Positions 53,213-62,169 of a DNA stretch of 64,000 nucleotides are shown here, piece after piece. Within the stretch, counting starts at the first letter, position 1. Every line of letters begins with the position of its first letter. The DNA comes from an uncultured Lachnospiraceae bacterium (lineage in GTDB: Bacteria > Bacillota > Clostridia > Lachnospirales > Lachnospiraceae). The notes beneath the pieces were generated by a model. That model was not told the origin of the DNA and searched no databases. It saw nothing but the letters and a program-made list of their open reading frames with translations. The position numbers and the translations under genes are program-made. Location of the stretch: the NCBI GenBank assembly GCA_902781895.1, contig CACZLA010000007.1, positions 33,704 to 97,703 of the forward strand. The letters run 5' to 3'.

Positions 53213-53923
53213 TTAAACCATTCTCTTCAGGTTTTTACATTCATTATTTCTTCTATCAATTAATTGTATTAATTCATCTGATATACCTTTTGCCGAACGA
53301 ATATCATTCCCCTTCTGATATACATCCGTCAGTTCATTCATTTTTGCAAATATAGCACCTTCAATATCACTTAATCTGGGATCGGAAACCATATCACTGT
53401 AACGAATCTTATCGTACACCGACTGTGCTATCTGCTTCTTCTCTGCCGTATCAGCTATAGCTGTCAACTCCCGAGCCCTGTCGGTAAGCACACGGAAATT
53501 ATATGTCTTTTGGTTTAATTCAATATTAGCAGCCTGTGTTGTTTCTCCAACCGTTTTAGCTGTTAATAAGAAAAGAATAAAAATGAATAATAATGCATAA
53601 ACAATAATTATTTTAAGCCAATTTTGTATTCCCGGAATGGCCATACATACCAATCCGGCAGTTGCCAGAATGAATAGCTCTGTGGTACTGATATATAATA
53701 ATGGTGTATTCAGAATTCTCTTTTCCTTTTTCTTTTCATCAAGTGCAATATAAGAGAATAAGAAGTGCAATATAAAAGCCACCATGATAAAACCATATAC
53801 AACCCAAAAACTCTTTGAGCCATCATCAAATCCATTTTTTCTTATCGGAGCCAGAAAACAAATAAGATTAAAAAGGATCAATGCCCCAACCCAAAATAGA
53901 GAGTATTTTATAAACTTTGCCAT
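53213..53923 (-). CDS. Four-helix membrane protein of the TIR-SPFH operon
   Basis: The 236-residue protein has four hydrophobic helices (about 6-27, 39-62, 77-97 and 101-122) and a cytosolic helical C-terminus (about 130-236) rich in Asp, Arg and Lys. No family is recognised. GAGG lies 9 bases before the ATG. It sits 22 bp after the SPFH gene and 33 bp before the TIR gene, so it may anchor or recruit those products to the membrane. Confidence 0.82.
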   Translation of the reverse strand: MAKFIKYSLFWVGALILFNLICFLAPIRKNGFDDGSKSFWVVYGFIMVAFILHFLFSYIALDEKKKEKRILNTPLLYISTTELFILATAGLVCMAIPGIQNWLKIIIVYALLFIFILFLLTAKTVGETTQAANIELNQKTYNFRVLTDRARELTAIADTAEKKQIAQSVYDKIRYSDMVSDPRLSDIEGAIFAKMNELTDVYQKGNDIRSAKGISDELIQLIDRRNNECKNLKRMV

Positions 53924-53945
53924 ATCTGATTTCCTCTTTTACTAA

Positions 53946-55403
53946 TTAAAGTTTTGTGCCACACTCAAGACAGAATTTTCCGCCTAATGGAATTTCGGTT
54001 CCACAGTTCGGGCACTTATTTATCATTAATTGTCCGCACTCCATACAGAATTTTCCTTTTGGTGTTTTCTTTCCACATGCCGGACATATTATTTCATTTG
54101 ATTCCGGCTGCTCTATTTTAGTTCCGCATTCTAAACAGAATTTTGCATTTGCCGGTAATGTATTACCGCAATTCGGACATTTCGTAACCTGTTCTGTCCC
54201 TTGTGTTTGATCAGTTTCTGCTCCTGTATTTGATGATATCGGATTGATATTTTTCATCATCTCACCAACCTGTGGTGCCATGGCATTCATCGCTGCCATG
54301 CCAACCCCCAATCCGAGCATATCACCCATTACTGAATTTCCGCCACCACCTGCGATGGCCGGTCCCATATTTCCGATTCCCTCTGCGTAAGCCTTCTGAA
54401 CATCTGCCTGTAATACATCCTTCTGATTGTATCCCTTAGCCTGCATTACAGATGCCTCCGCAAATCCAGCCATCTGTGCAGCCTGAGCATCTGCCTGTGC
54501 CTGGATAATCTGTCTTTCAGCTTCTCTCTTGGCAATTTCTGTCTCTGTGGTCTGTTCCTCAAGAATAGCCCCTCTCTGTGCAGCTTTTATCTTCGCCTCA
54601 GCTTCTGCTTCAGCTGTCATATATGAAGCTCTGCTCTCAGCCTGTGTGGTTTTTACTTCTGCTTCAGCCTGAGCCATGCGTTTCTGGAGAGTAATTGTAT
54701 GAAGTTCGCGAAGTCGCTTAAAATTCGGATCTGATTCCGGAAGCACAATATTTGTTAAGTAGAACTGTGGAATTGTTAATCCATACTCTTCAAATCCCGG
54801 AACAATTCTGTTCTTGAGCACTTCCGATAACTCTCCCAGGTGCTCATCAACTTCTACTATGTCAATATACTGCTGTTTGATTGCCGCAGAAAGATTCGAC
54901 TTAACCTCTGTTGATATTAAAGGTCTGAAGGATGTCTGCAATGATTTTGAAAAGGCTGATTTTTCAGCATCCCATGCTATTCCCGACATGGTACCAACCA
55001 ACTTGATCAAAAGCTTTCTTCCATCAGAAACCGCCAGATTCATCTCGCCGGATGCACCTATTTCTACAGGAACACCAAGTGTTGGCTCTACAAATCTGAC
55101 TTTAGAATCTGTTCCCCATTTCACAGCCATCTGAACTGTTTTATTGATGAAGTATACCTGACAATGGAACACACTTACGCCGGTTACTTTATTCACCAGT
55201 GAAGTTAATATCGGTATATTATACGCATCAAGTCTATATCTTCCCGGACCAAATGTATCCGCTGCCTGTCCATTTGCGAAAAAAATAGCCTCCTGACTTT
55301 CATTAACTATCAATTCCGTCATGTTATTAAAATCTTCATTCGGATACTTCCAGATAAATGTCGAGTTATCCCCCTCATATTTAATCAGTTCTGATAATGC
55401 CAT
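53946..55403 (-). CDS. SPFH/Band-7 domain protein with three C-terminal zinc ribbons
   Basis: The 485-residue protein has an SPFH domain (about 25-240), a helical region rich in Ala, Glu and Gln (about 240-345) and a Gly/Met stretch. Three zinc ribbons end it: CPNCGNTLPANAKFCLECG, CPACGKKTPKGKFCMECG and CPNCGTEIPLGGKFCLECG. The family is often labelled virion core protein-like, and SPFH proteins usually form ring or cage assemblies on membranes. It lacks a clear N-terminal membrane helix. It is the first gene behind the c-di-GMP riboswitch, with GGGAGG 9 bases before the ATG. Confidence 0.9.
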   Translation of the reverse strand: MALSELIKYEGDNSTFIWKYPNEDFNNMTELIVNESQEAIFFANGQAADTFGPGRYRLDAYNIPILTSLVNKVTGVSVFHCQVYFINKTVQMAVKWGTDSKVRFVEPTLGVPVEIGASGEMNLAVSDGRKLLIKLVGTMSGIAWDAEKSAFSKSLQTSFRPLISTEVKSNLSAAIKQQYIDIVEVDEHLGELSEVLKNRIVPGFEEYGLTIPQFYLTNIVLPESDPNFKRLRELHTITLQKRMAQAEAEVKTTQAESRASYMTAEAEAEAKIKAAQRGAILEEQTTETEIAKREAERQIIQAQADAQAAQMAGFAEASVMQAKGYNQKDVLQADVQKAYAEGIGNMGPAIAGGGGNSVMGDMLGLGVGMAAMNAMAPQVGEMMKNINPISSNTGAETDQTQGTEQVTKCPNCGNTLPANAKFCLECGTKIEQPESNEIICPACGKKTPKGKFCMECGQLMINKCPNCGTEIPLGGKFCLECGTKL

Positions 55404-55478
55404 AGTAGTAAACCTCCCGTGTTTTCAATATAATAATTATGGTCTTATTGCTAAACAACTCTCCGTGAACATTTCACA

Positions 55479-55518
55479 AAAAAAGCACCAAAACAGACCA
55501 ATTAAGGACCGTTTTGGA
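55479..55518 (-). terminator. Intrinsic terminator of the c-di-GMP riboswitch
   Basis: On the minus strand CCAAAACGGTCC pairs with GGTCTGTTTTGG (one mismatch, one G-U) around a 6-base loop, followed by a run of seven T. It lies between the aptamer and the SPFH start codon, in the place of a riboswitch expression platform. Confidence 0.85.
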
Positions 55519-55537
55519 TGCTTATACAATACTATTT

Positions 55538-55612
55538 GCAACTGGCTACCATCGAATACTTCTTAGGTCCTGCAGCTTTGCGTCGCAGGGTTTCCCCTGT
55601 TTTGCCGGTATA
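55538..55612 (-). promoter_or_regulatory. Class I cyclic-di-GMP riboswitch (GEMM-I) aptamer
   Basis: The minus strand carries the conserved blocks of the GEMM-I aptamer in order: CCGGCAAAAC, a stem capped by a GAAA tetraloop (CAGGG-GAAA-CCCTG), GCGACGCAAAGC (55575-55584 core), GGACCTAAG as tetraloop-receptor side, and GATGGTAGCCAGTTGC (55538-55552). The base just before CAAA is G, aligned with G20 of the Vc2 riboswitch. That base marks c-di-GMP binders, while A there marks cGAMP binders. The P1 stem is short and A/T-rich (4+4 bp around a loop). Whether ligand turns genes on or off cannot be read from the sequence. Confidence 0.92.
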
Positions 55613-55620
55613 CAATAATA

Positions 55621-55649
55621 ATTATATTCAGAACGCTAAATTAAGTCAA
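55621..55649 (-). promoter_or_regulatory. Consensus promoter driving the riboswitch operon
   Basis: On the minus strand TTGACT (55644-55649) and a perfect TATAAT (55621-55626) stand 17 bases apart, with the aptamer starting about 8 bases after the -10. It lies in the 50 bp after the SbcC stop, so the operon is transcribed on its own. Confidence 0.9.
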
Positions 55650-55660
55650 TAAACAAACAT

Positions 55661-58423
55661 TTAAATGACTATCTCCACCTTGCTGCCACCACTTTTTTCT
55701 TTGGTAACTACTATCTGCTTATCAATCTTATCCTTGAGTTCTGCAACATGAGATATTATTCCAACAAGTCTGTTTCCTTCAGCCAATCCAGTAAGCGCTT
55801 TGTATGCCATATCAAGTGTATCAATGTCTAGTGAACCGAATCCTTCATCAACATACATTGTATCAACTATAATACCACCCGCAGAAGCCTGAACCTCATC
55901 TGACAAACCAAGAGCAAGCGAAAGTGAGGCGAGAAATGATTCTCCACCGGACAGGGATTTTACACTACGATTCGAACCATTATAATGGTCAATAACTTCC
56001 ATCTCCAGTCCTCCTTGTCCCTGAGAACTACCTTTCTTATCTCTGATAAGTTCATACTGACCACCGGACATGGTAAAGAGTCTCAGATTTGCTCTTCTGA
56101 TTATCCTGTCAAAATAAGTAGTCTGAATATAAGTCTCGAGCATGATTTTTTCTTTACCTTTTAGTTTTCCATTTGCTGTATCAGAAAGAGCTTCTACCCA
56201 TTGAAGCTTCTTTTCAATCTCAATCTTTTTTTCTGCTTTATCAATTATATTTGCTCTTATACCATCATTGGTGCTGTATCGTTTATCTACTTCTACTTTT
56301 AATTTATCGATTTCAGTCCTTGCTACTTTTTGTTTTGTCTGCTTTTCAGTTTCAAGTTCCAAATCTGGAGCTTCTGATTTATTAATGCTCTCTTCCAGAG
56401 TTTTTATACTCGTTTCAAGCTTATTTATTTTCTCTTTTTGATCATCATATGATTTCTTTGCATCATCATAAGATTTTTGCAGACTTACAGATTTTGAGAC
56501 TAAACTATCACGTTCATCAATAGCATCTTGTTTAGTTTCAAACTGAAGTATCTTCTTTATGATTTCTAATTGACTTTCTTTCTCTGTTTTACTGGAATTT
56601 TTTGCAGCTACATCACTCTTTATTTCTTCTATCTTATTTCCGAGTAATGCAATGGATTCTTCATACTTCGGAAGTTGCTTCTCAATTTCTTTTTTCCTGT
56701 CTATGTTCTTCTGTTCCTTATCAATCCTAAGAATTAAATCATTAAGTTTCTGAGTATTATCTTCACGAACCACAGTTATCTTATCAGCTGCTTCAGTCAG
56801 ATTATCAGTCCCCAGTCTTTCATGTGTTTTCTTTTTTAAACTCTCCTCAACTGTTTCAAGAGAAGTCTTTTGGGTATTCGCATTTTCAGCACTTTTATCT
56901 CTTGTCTTTCTGGCTGTCTCAGCATTCTTCTTTGCCTGTTCCAATTCCTTCTCCGAAGGAATCTCCTCTGTCATGCATGCTTTATTCGGATGAGAGAGTG
57001 ATCCACAAACAGGGCATGGTTCTCCTTCAACAAGTCTGTCCGCGAGTATTCCGGCCTGACCGTCTCTAAACCTTTGTTCCTTTTTTTCGTATAATAGATT
57101 TAGTTTTCTAAACTCTTCATCATCTGATTTATAAACCTTTTGCACTTCAATTAATTCATCTCTTTTTTGTGAGCAATCATTAAGTTCATTAAAGATCTCA
57201 TCAATAACTTTTATATCATTTTCCAGCTTTACTTTATCGCTCTTCAGTTTTTCCAACTCAATTCCGGAATCCTTTATCGATAACAATTCGGTCTTTATTT
57301 TATCCTGTTCAGTATTATTCTTTTCTTTTTCATTTTCCTTTTCTCTGAGCTGGCTCGACTTGTTTTCTATTTCATTTTGAAGAGTCTTTATATCTGTTAT
57401 TAATTTATCTGCATCATCATATCGAGAAAGATCGTTATCTATTTTATTAGCTTTTTTCTCCAGCTCTGGTTTTTCTTTCAAAGCCATCTCGGCTTCTTTC
57501 ATGTTATTTTCGTATTCTTTAAGCAACGGTCTTTCTTCTATAAGCTGCTTTCTCGCCGCTTCGATTTGATCTTTTGATTCTTTTATTTTTGTTGCTATAC
57601 CAATTTTCGTATTTATCTCTGCTAATTCTTTGTCTATTTTCTGTAGTTCTTTTTCATAGCTATCTTTGGCTGAAATATCCTGTTCTAAAAGCTTATCCAG
57701 TAACTGAAGAACATCCTCAGTCGTCATTTCTCCAGCCTTAGCTTTTGTCACATCAATAGAAAGAACATCATCTTTATCAACCTGAATTCCTTCAACATAT
57801 TGATCAATACTTTTTTTCTCATCAGCAACTTGTCCGCTTACTTCTTTACGCTTTGCATCAAGTCTGATTTGCAACGTCTGATAATAATTGGTATGGAACA
57901 ACTCCCTGAATATTTTTATTCTTTCTACGGTATCAGCTAGAAGAAGCTTCAAAAAATCCCCCTGTGCAATCATCGATATTTGAGAAAATTGATCTTTATT
58001 AATTCCAAGAAGTTGAGTAATGGCTTTTGTAACATCATTTTTCTTTGTAATAACACGACCATCAGGGAAATGTAATTCTGCATTTGCAGATTCCGGCGTA
58101 AATCCCTCTCCTCTTTTTGCCGGACGCAAATATTCAGGATTACGCTTTATAGTGTACTGCTTACCTGCATGTTCAAATATCATCTCTACCTCAGTAGGAG
58201 TTTCCGGCATAGCATATTTGGATCTAAGCATAGAAACATCTCTGTTCTGACCACTGGCTTCTCCATACAGCACATAACAGATTGCATCAAAAATAGTGGT
58301 TTTCCCTGCACCGGTGTCACCCGTAATCAGATATAACCCTTTCTCCCCTAACTTTTCAAAATCTATTTCTGTATATCCAGCATATGGTCCAAAGCCTGTT
58401 AATTTTAGATTTAATGGTCTCAT
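55661..58423 (-). CDS. sbcC: Exonuclease SbcC, SMC-like ATPase subunit
   Basis: The 920-residue protein has Walker A GDTGAGKTTIFD, long coiled coils (about 180-420 and 510-740), a zinc-hook GEPCPVCGSLSHP, the signature LSGGESFLASLSLAL, and Walker B MYVDEGFGSLD. With SbcD it forms the Rad50/Mre11-type nuclease that cuts hairpins and blocked DNA ends. It starts 3 bp after sbcD ends. GGGAGG lies 8 bases before the ATG. Confidence 0.96.
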   Translation of the reverse strand: MRPLNLKLTGFGPYAGYTEIDFEKLGEKGLYLITGDTGAGKTTIFDAICYVLYGEASGQNRDVSMLRSKYAMPETPTEVEMIFEHAGKQYTIKRNPEYLRPAKRGEGFTPESANAELHFPDGRVITKKNDVTKAITQLLGINKDQFSQISMIAQGDFLKLLLADTVERIKIFRELFHTNYYQTLQIRLDAKRKEVSGQVADEKKSIDQYVEGIQVDKDDVLSIDVTKAKAGEMTTEDVLQLLDKLLEQDISAKDSYEKELQKIDKELAEINTKIGIATKIKESKDQIEAARKQLIEERPLLKEYENNMKEAEMALKEKPELEKKANKIDNDLSRYDDADKLITDIKTLQNEIENKSSQLREKENEKEKNNTEQDKIKTELLSIKDSGIELEKLKSDKVKLENDIKVIDEIFNELNDCSQKRDELIEVQKVYKSDDEEFRKLNLLYEKKEQRFRDGQAGILADRLVEGEPCPVCGSLSHPNKACMTEEIPSEKELEQAKKNAETARKTRDKSAENANTQKTSLETVEESLKKKTHERLGTDNLTEAADKITVVREDNTQKLNDLILRIDKEQKNIDRKKEIEKQLPKYEESIALLGNKIEEIKSDVAAKNSSKTEKESQLEIIKKILQFETKQDAIDERDSLVSKSVSLQKSYDDAKKSYDDQKEKINKLETSIKTLEESINKSEAPDLELETEKQTKQKVARTEIDKLKVEVDKRYSTNDGIRANIIDKAEKKIEIEKKLQWVEALSDTANGKLKGKEKIMLETYIQTTYFDRIIRRANLRLFTMSGGQYELIRDKKGSSQGQGGLEMEVIDHYNGSNRSVKSLSGGESFLASLSLALGLSDEVQASAGGIIVDTMYVDEGFGSLDIDTLDMAYKALTGLAEGNRLVGIISHVAELKDKIDKQIVVTKEKSGGSKVEIVI

Positions 58424-58426
58424 ACA

Positions 58427-59557
58427 CTATACCTCCCAGATAGACTTAATTAATTCCTGAACAAAGCTTTTCTGCTCGTCTGTCATTTCCTGATTATTCT
58501 GCTTCTCATATAACTCTGAGAACAATTCTAAAGGAGTCTTCTTTTCAACATCCTCAGCACCGTCAATCTCCTGCTGCATGGCTGTTCTCTTATTGTCATA
58601 GCTAAGCTTCATTAAATTCGGATAGATAACCCTGAGCTTGCCTACAGCATCCATTACATCATTTTCGTCTGTGAGAACGATATGAACATAATCGTCTGTA
58701 GCAGTGTTTTCATAATTCTGTTTCAGCGTAATCTCATCAAAAGTGCCTCGTATTTCACGCATATCATGCTTCGGAACAAGATTGACTTCACTGATACTAA
58801 CATCACCTTTTGGGCCCATCTCAATTATAGTTACAGACTTCTTGTGATCCTTTTCCGAGAAAGAATACTTAAGTGGTGTTCCGCAATATCTTACGGTATC
58901 ACGCCCTATCTTCTGCTTTCCATGTATATGACCAAGTGCTACATAATCAAAAACATCAAAAACAGAAGCATCCACATTATCAATTCCACCAACAACCACG
59001 CTCTCGGAATCGCATGTGGTGGCTCCTGTAACAAACTGGTGACAAACAAGAATATTTCTTTCCGAGTTGTCAACGTTCATATTTTGAATTGCAACACGAC
59101 ATGCATCTGTGTAAGAAGCAATCTCTTCATCCGGGAAAAAGCTTCTAACGATGGAAGGTTTAACAAACGGAAGAAGATATATATTCAGCTTTCCATAACC
59201 ATCCTCCACTGAATAACACTTCACATTTCCATCATAAGCAGGAGAAAGATGGATTCCGGTAACATCCACCAGTTTGCTATGATCTGCAAATCTGATAGCA
59301 GAATCATGATTACCACTAATTGCATATACAGGAACCTTTTCCTCTGCCATCCTAATAAGAAAGCTGTCCCAAAGCTCCATCGCTTCCTCAGACGGAACAG
59401 CCTTATCATATATATCTCCTGCAACGATAACCCCATCAGGTTTCTCATCTTTAATTATCGTAATTATTTCTTTCATGATATACTTCTGATCTTCAATCAT
59501 GGAAAACTCATTTACTCGTTTTCCCAGATGCAGATCAGATAAGTGGATAAATTTCAT
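58427..59557 (-). CDS. sbcD: Exonuclease SbcD, Mre11-like nuclease subunit
   Basis: I use the ATG at 59557 (MKFIHLSDLHLG) with AAAGGAG upstream; the longer frame would begin with a TTG inside a palindrome. The 376-residue product has the metal-dependent phosphoesterase motifs DLHLG, GDIYD, GNHDS and GHIHG and the C-terminal region seen in SbcD. It is the nuclease partner of SbcC, with sbcD first as usual. Confidence 0.96.
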   Translation of the reverse strand: MKFIHLSDLHLGKRVNEFSMIEDQKYIMKEIITIIKDEKPDGVIVAGDIYDKAVPSEEAMELWDSFLIRMAEEKVPVYAISGNHDSAIRFADHSKLVDVTGIHLSPAYDGNVKCYSVEDGYGKLNIYLLPFVKPSIVRSFFPDEEIASYTDACRVAIQNMNVDNSERNILVCHQFVTGATTCDSESVVVGGIDNVDASVFDVFDYVALGHIHGKQKIGRDTVRYCGTPLKYSFSEKDHKKSVTIIEMGPKGDVSISEVNLVPKHDMREIRGTFDEITLKQNYENTATDDYVHIVLTDENDVMDAVGKLRVIYPNLMKLSYDNKRTAMQQEIDGAEDVEKKTPLELFSELYEKQNNQEMTDEQKSFVQELIKSIWEV

Positions 59558-59631
59558 GCCGGATTTCTCCTTTCTTTTTCTGAGATTTATATAACTAGGC
59601 ATCTTGTTTCCAGCTTGTGCTGTCATTTTTG

Positions 59632-59654
59632 GTTGGTTACAATTTGTAACCAAC
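59632..59654. promoter_or_regulatory. 23-bp perfect palindrome upstream of sbcD
   Basis: GTTGGTTACA and TGTAACCAAC flank a 3-base centre. It lies 75 bp upstream of the sbcD start and 8 bp after the previous gene. No T-run follows, so it looks more like an operator than a terminator. It does not match the Gram-positive LexA box. Confidence 0.5.
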
Positions 59655-59661
59655 TGAAAAC

Positions 59662-61719
59662 CTATCTCTGATTCATGTATCTAATCATCTTCTCGAAGTC
59701 ATATTCTCTTATGACCTCAACACCCTCTTCGCATTCCACGTGCTTGTTGGTAACAACCACCTCGGCTTCGGATATATCATCCACTACTTCCTCTGCCATC
59801 ATTTCAAAGAAGGAAGCGACATTTATTATTTCTGTCACATGGAAGTACTGCATCAGGAATTCCATGCTTGTATCACCTGCTACATTTATCGAACCGCTTC
59901 TTGCCATGTTGAGCCATATCATATCATTTGTATCAAGGTCTATTCCGAAAAGGTATGCAAACAAACCATCTGCATTTATGGTAAATGCAGACTGAACTGT
60001 CTTTGGCTCATATATGAGCCCCGAATCATCCACATCCCTCAGCATATATCCCGCTCTGCAGTAGCACTTGTTAAACGGGATACGCGAATAAACATTATCG
60101 CAAAATACTATATATCTCATATCCGGATATTTTTTCCTGAACTGGTCCATATCAATATCGAAATATTCAGATCCACCATTATATCCACTTGTTTCATCTC
60201 CCGAATATGTGATGGCTCCTGACTGTCTTCCCGACATAGTCCTCCAGGAAAACTCAGTCTTGTGACCTTTTTTATCTATTCCGAAAACTGAGAGATCGAT
60301 ATCATTAACCTTCTCCCAATAGGTGAATCCTCTGAGTTTTTTCATCTCGCCTATATGAATACGAGAGCCCTTAGGAAGTACTCCGAATCCACCCTGAGAA
60401 GTATTCTCCTGTACCGGAAGGGCATAGTTAGCCATGTCAGGATCGATATATACTTTTCCGAGTCTGTTTTTCAGAACAGACTTCAGGTTTTCCATAATCT
60501 TCCGAGCAAGCATATTTGCCTGACCATTGCTGATTACAGACTTTCTCTTCTTCACCTCTGCATATGTTTCAGTATGAACACGCAGCTGGTTATACCTGGT
60601 AAACTTAAATGTTCTGGCACCGCTGTTCTTAGTATAGTTTGAATACTGAAGCAGCAACTGAAGCAGGATAAGAATATTCCTGGTGTCCATGCAATTAACC
60701 ACATATTCTGTATCCTCCAACGTCTCACATCTGCTGACTATATAGTTCACATTTCTGAGAAATGCACCCGAACCCTTTCCTTTTATCAAAGCATCAATTG
60801 CAGCCTTTATCTGCTTCTCAGACATAGCCTTCTCAAACTCAGCATAAACGGAATTGTTTACATTTCCCCTCATAGCATCCACAAACACCTGACCATCCGG
60901 AGACTTAGCTTTGTAATGAATGTGATGAAGCAGACCGTTCCATATTTTCTTCTTTTCAAAACATGTTCTTATATCGCATCTTCCAAGATCGATGAGAAGG
61001 TCTATAACAGACTCTATAAACTTCCTATCCTTGTTCTTCAGGTTCAGCTTGCGGATATTTTGGCTACCATATTCTTCAAAGTTTATATCATCAACGAGCT
61101 TGATCACATCAGACAGATTCATGTAATCTGCATATCTTATATCACGGGTATCACGAAGAAGCTTCACACATGTATTCTTGGAAGCTATATCCGTTACCTT
61201 GTAATCATATTCTTTGATAAATGTCTTAACGAGCATAAACTGATCGTCACTGAGAGGCCTGGTGCCTGCCAGTAAATCCTCAACCATACCGGCAAGCAGA
61301 CTTACAGCCTCATCCTCAGTAACTACGGAAAAATCCTTGATCTGAACATTCTCCTTGAATGCAGACCTCTCTATATCCTTTTCGAAAACAGAATGTCCCG
61401 GCTCGGAAAAATCTCCAAGCCAATACGTCTGAAAATAATGAAGTATCTGATCAAAAAGGAGCTGATCTGACGTCAGCTCCCTCACACTCTGAGGGAACCC
61501 TCTATAAAAAGGCTCAGGTACATTTTCTCCCAGCATAGATGCTGTGAAGCCGATCATGCTCTCCTGCACCAGTTTCTCTCCGGCAACAATCCTGATACCG
61601 AAGAGCTTGGCAAGCGCAAAGAGAGTTTCAGACCGATTATCCTCCTGGCCTTTCGTTCCCTCGTTCACAAAAAGATGTTTTTCGAATAAATAGTTTTTAA
61701 AAATAGTATTCATTCTCAT
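59662..61719 (-). CDS. Helical-repeat protein with C-terminal TerD-like domain
   Basis: The 685-residue protein has a large alpha-helical N-terminal part (about 1-430), followed by a segment that resembles the TerD/TerZ fold. It has PKGSRIHIGEM, VNDIDLSVFGID, GAITYSGDETSG, GGSEYFDIDMDQF and MRYIVFCDNVYS, matching the TerD pattern with acidic calcium-binding residues. TerD proteins belong to tellurite-resistance/stress systems (vWA, TerC, ATP-grasp genes), none of which is visible here. No signal peptide or helix for the membrane is seen. AGGA lies 4 bases before the ATG at 61719 and 10 before a second ATG at 61713; both are possible. Confidence 0.82.
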   Translation of the reverse strand: MRMNTIFKNYLFEKHLFVNEGTKGQEDNRSETLFALAKLFGIRIVAGEKLVQESMIGFTASMLGENVPEPFYRGFPQSVRELTSDQLLFDQILHYFQTYWLGDFSEPGHSVFEKDIERSAFKENVQIKDFSVVTEDEAVSLLAGMVEDLLAGTRPLSDDQFMLVKTFIKEYDYKVTDIASKNTCVKLLRDTRDIRYADYMNLSDVIKLVDDINFEEYGSQNIRKLNLKNKDRKFIESVIDLLIDLGRCDIRTCFEKKKIWNGLLHHIHYKAKSPDGQVFVDAMRGNVNNSVYAEFEKAMSEKQIKAAIDALIKGKGSGAFLRNVNYIVSRCETLEDTEYVVNCMDTRNILILLQLLLQYSNYTKNSGARTFKFTRYNQLRVHTETYAEVKKRKSVISNGQANMLARKIMENLKSVLKNRLGKVYIDPDMANYALPVQENTSQGGFGVLPKGSRIHIGEMKKLRGFTYWEKVNDIDLSVFGIDKKGHKTEFSWRTMSGRQSGAITYSGDETSGYNGGSEYFDIDMDQFRKKYPDMRYIVFCDNVYSRIPFNKCYCRAGYMLRDVDDSGLIYEPKTVQSAFTINADGLFAYLFGIDLDTNDMIWLNMARSGSINVAGDTSMEFLMQYFHVTEIINVASFFEMMAEEVVDDISEAEVVVTNKHVECEEGVEVIREYDFEKMIRYMNQR

Positions 61720-61755
61720 ACCGTCCTTTAATAAGATATTGTCGAATTCTCTCTA

Positions 61756-61795
61756 ATGCATGGCACGCTGTCAAAAAGACAGGGCGCCTCCGCAT
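61756..61795 (-). promoter_or_regulatory. Structured leader of the TerD-like gene
   Basis: The minus-strand leader has an imperfect long hairpin: ATGCGGAGGCGCCCTGTC pairs back through GACAGCGTGCCATGCAT with a T5 loop. A second hairpin (AAAGAAC/GTTCTTT) lies closer to the promoter. It may act as a mRNA stabiliser or a regulatory leader; I match it to no known riboswitch. Confidence 0.5.
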
Positions 61796-61856
61796 AAATA
61801 ATGAAGTAAACCCGACTAGCTATTTTAAAGAACTCTTTTGTTCTTTATGCAGTTAT

Positions 61857-61865
61857 ATTATACCA
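61857..61865 (-). promoter_or_regulatory. Extended -10 promoter of the TerD-like gene
   Basis: The minus strand reads TGGTATAAT, a perfect -10 with the extended TG. No good -35 is seen at 17 bases. The leader to the start codon would be about 130 bases. Confidence 0.6.
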
Positions 61866-61925
61866 TATAACTATGGTCTTTTATGGGACAGACAATCATT
61901 TTTTCAGTCCATTTTTTAGTCTTTT

Positions 61926-62108
61926 TTACCCCCTCAAAAACTGATTTTTTTCCTCGTCATATTTATACCCTACAGCCGCCAGTTTATCTGTTATTTCCTG
62001 CTCATCCACTCCGTTTGAAGCAGCAAACTCAGACAGAGAACTGTAGTTGTCTCTCAGCTGAGTATTCATATAACTCATCAGCATTATCGGATCCTTTGGT
62101 ATGTTCAT
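61926..62108 (-). CDS. DUF4250-family small protein
   Basis: The 60-residue product (MNIPKDPIMLMSYMNTQLRD at the start; YKYDEEKNQF near the end) matches the DUF4250 family, small cytosolic proteins common in Lachnospiraceae and other Clostridia, of unknown function. AAGGAGAG lies just upstream of the ATG. Confidence 0.9.
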   Translation of the reverse strand: MNIPKDPIMLMSYMNTQLRDNYSSLSEFAASNGVDEQEITDKLAAVGYKYDEEKNQFLRG

Positions 62109-62128
62109 CTATCTCTCCTTTCCTTTTC

Positions 62129-62169
62129 AAAAGATGACAAAAAAGGTCTAACCTTTTTTGTCATCTTTT
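62129..62169 (-). terminator. Perfect 19+19 bp terminator hairpin overlapping the GNAT stop
   Basis: Arms 62129-62147 and 62151-62169 are exact reverse complements with a 3-base loop, rich in A/T and with T-runs on both strands. The stop codon of the acetyltransferase gene lies inside the upstream arm. Confidence 0.85.

Noticed and set aside
55538-55612. cGAMP (GEMM-Ib) specificity for the riboswitch
   Set aside because: The base before CAAA is G, as in c-di-GMP binders; GEMM-Ib has A at the aligned place.
59632-59654. LexA/SOS box before sbcD
   Set aside because: The Gram-positive LexA core GAAC-N4-GTTC is absent; the palindrome has GTTGGTTACA arms.
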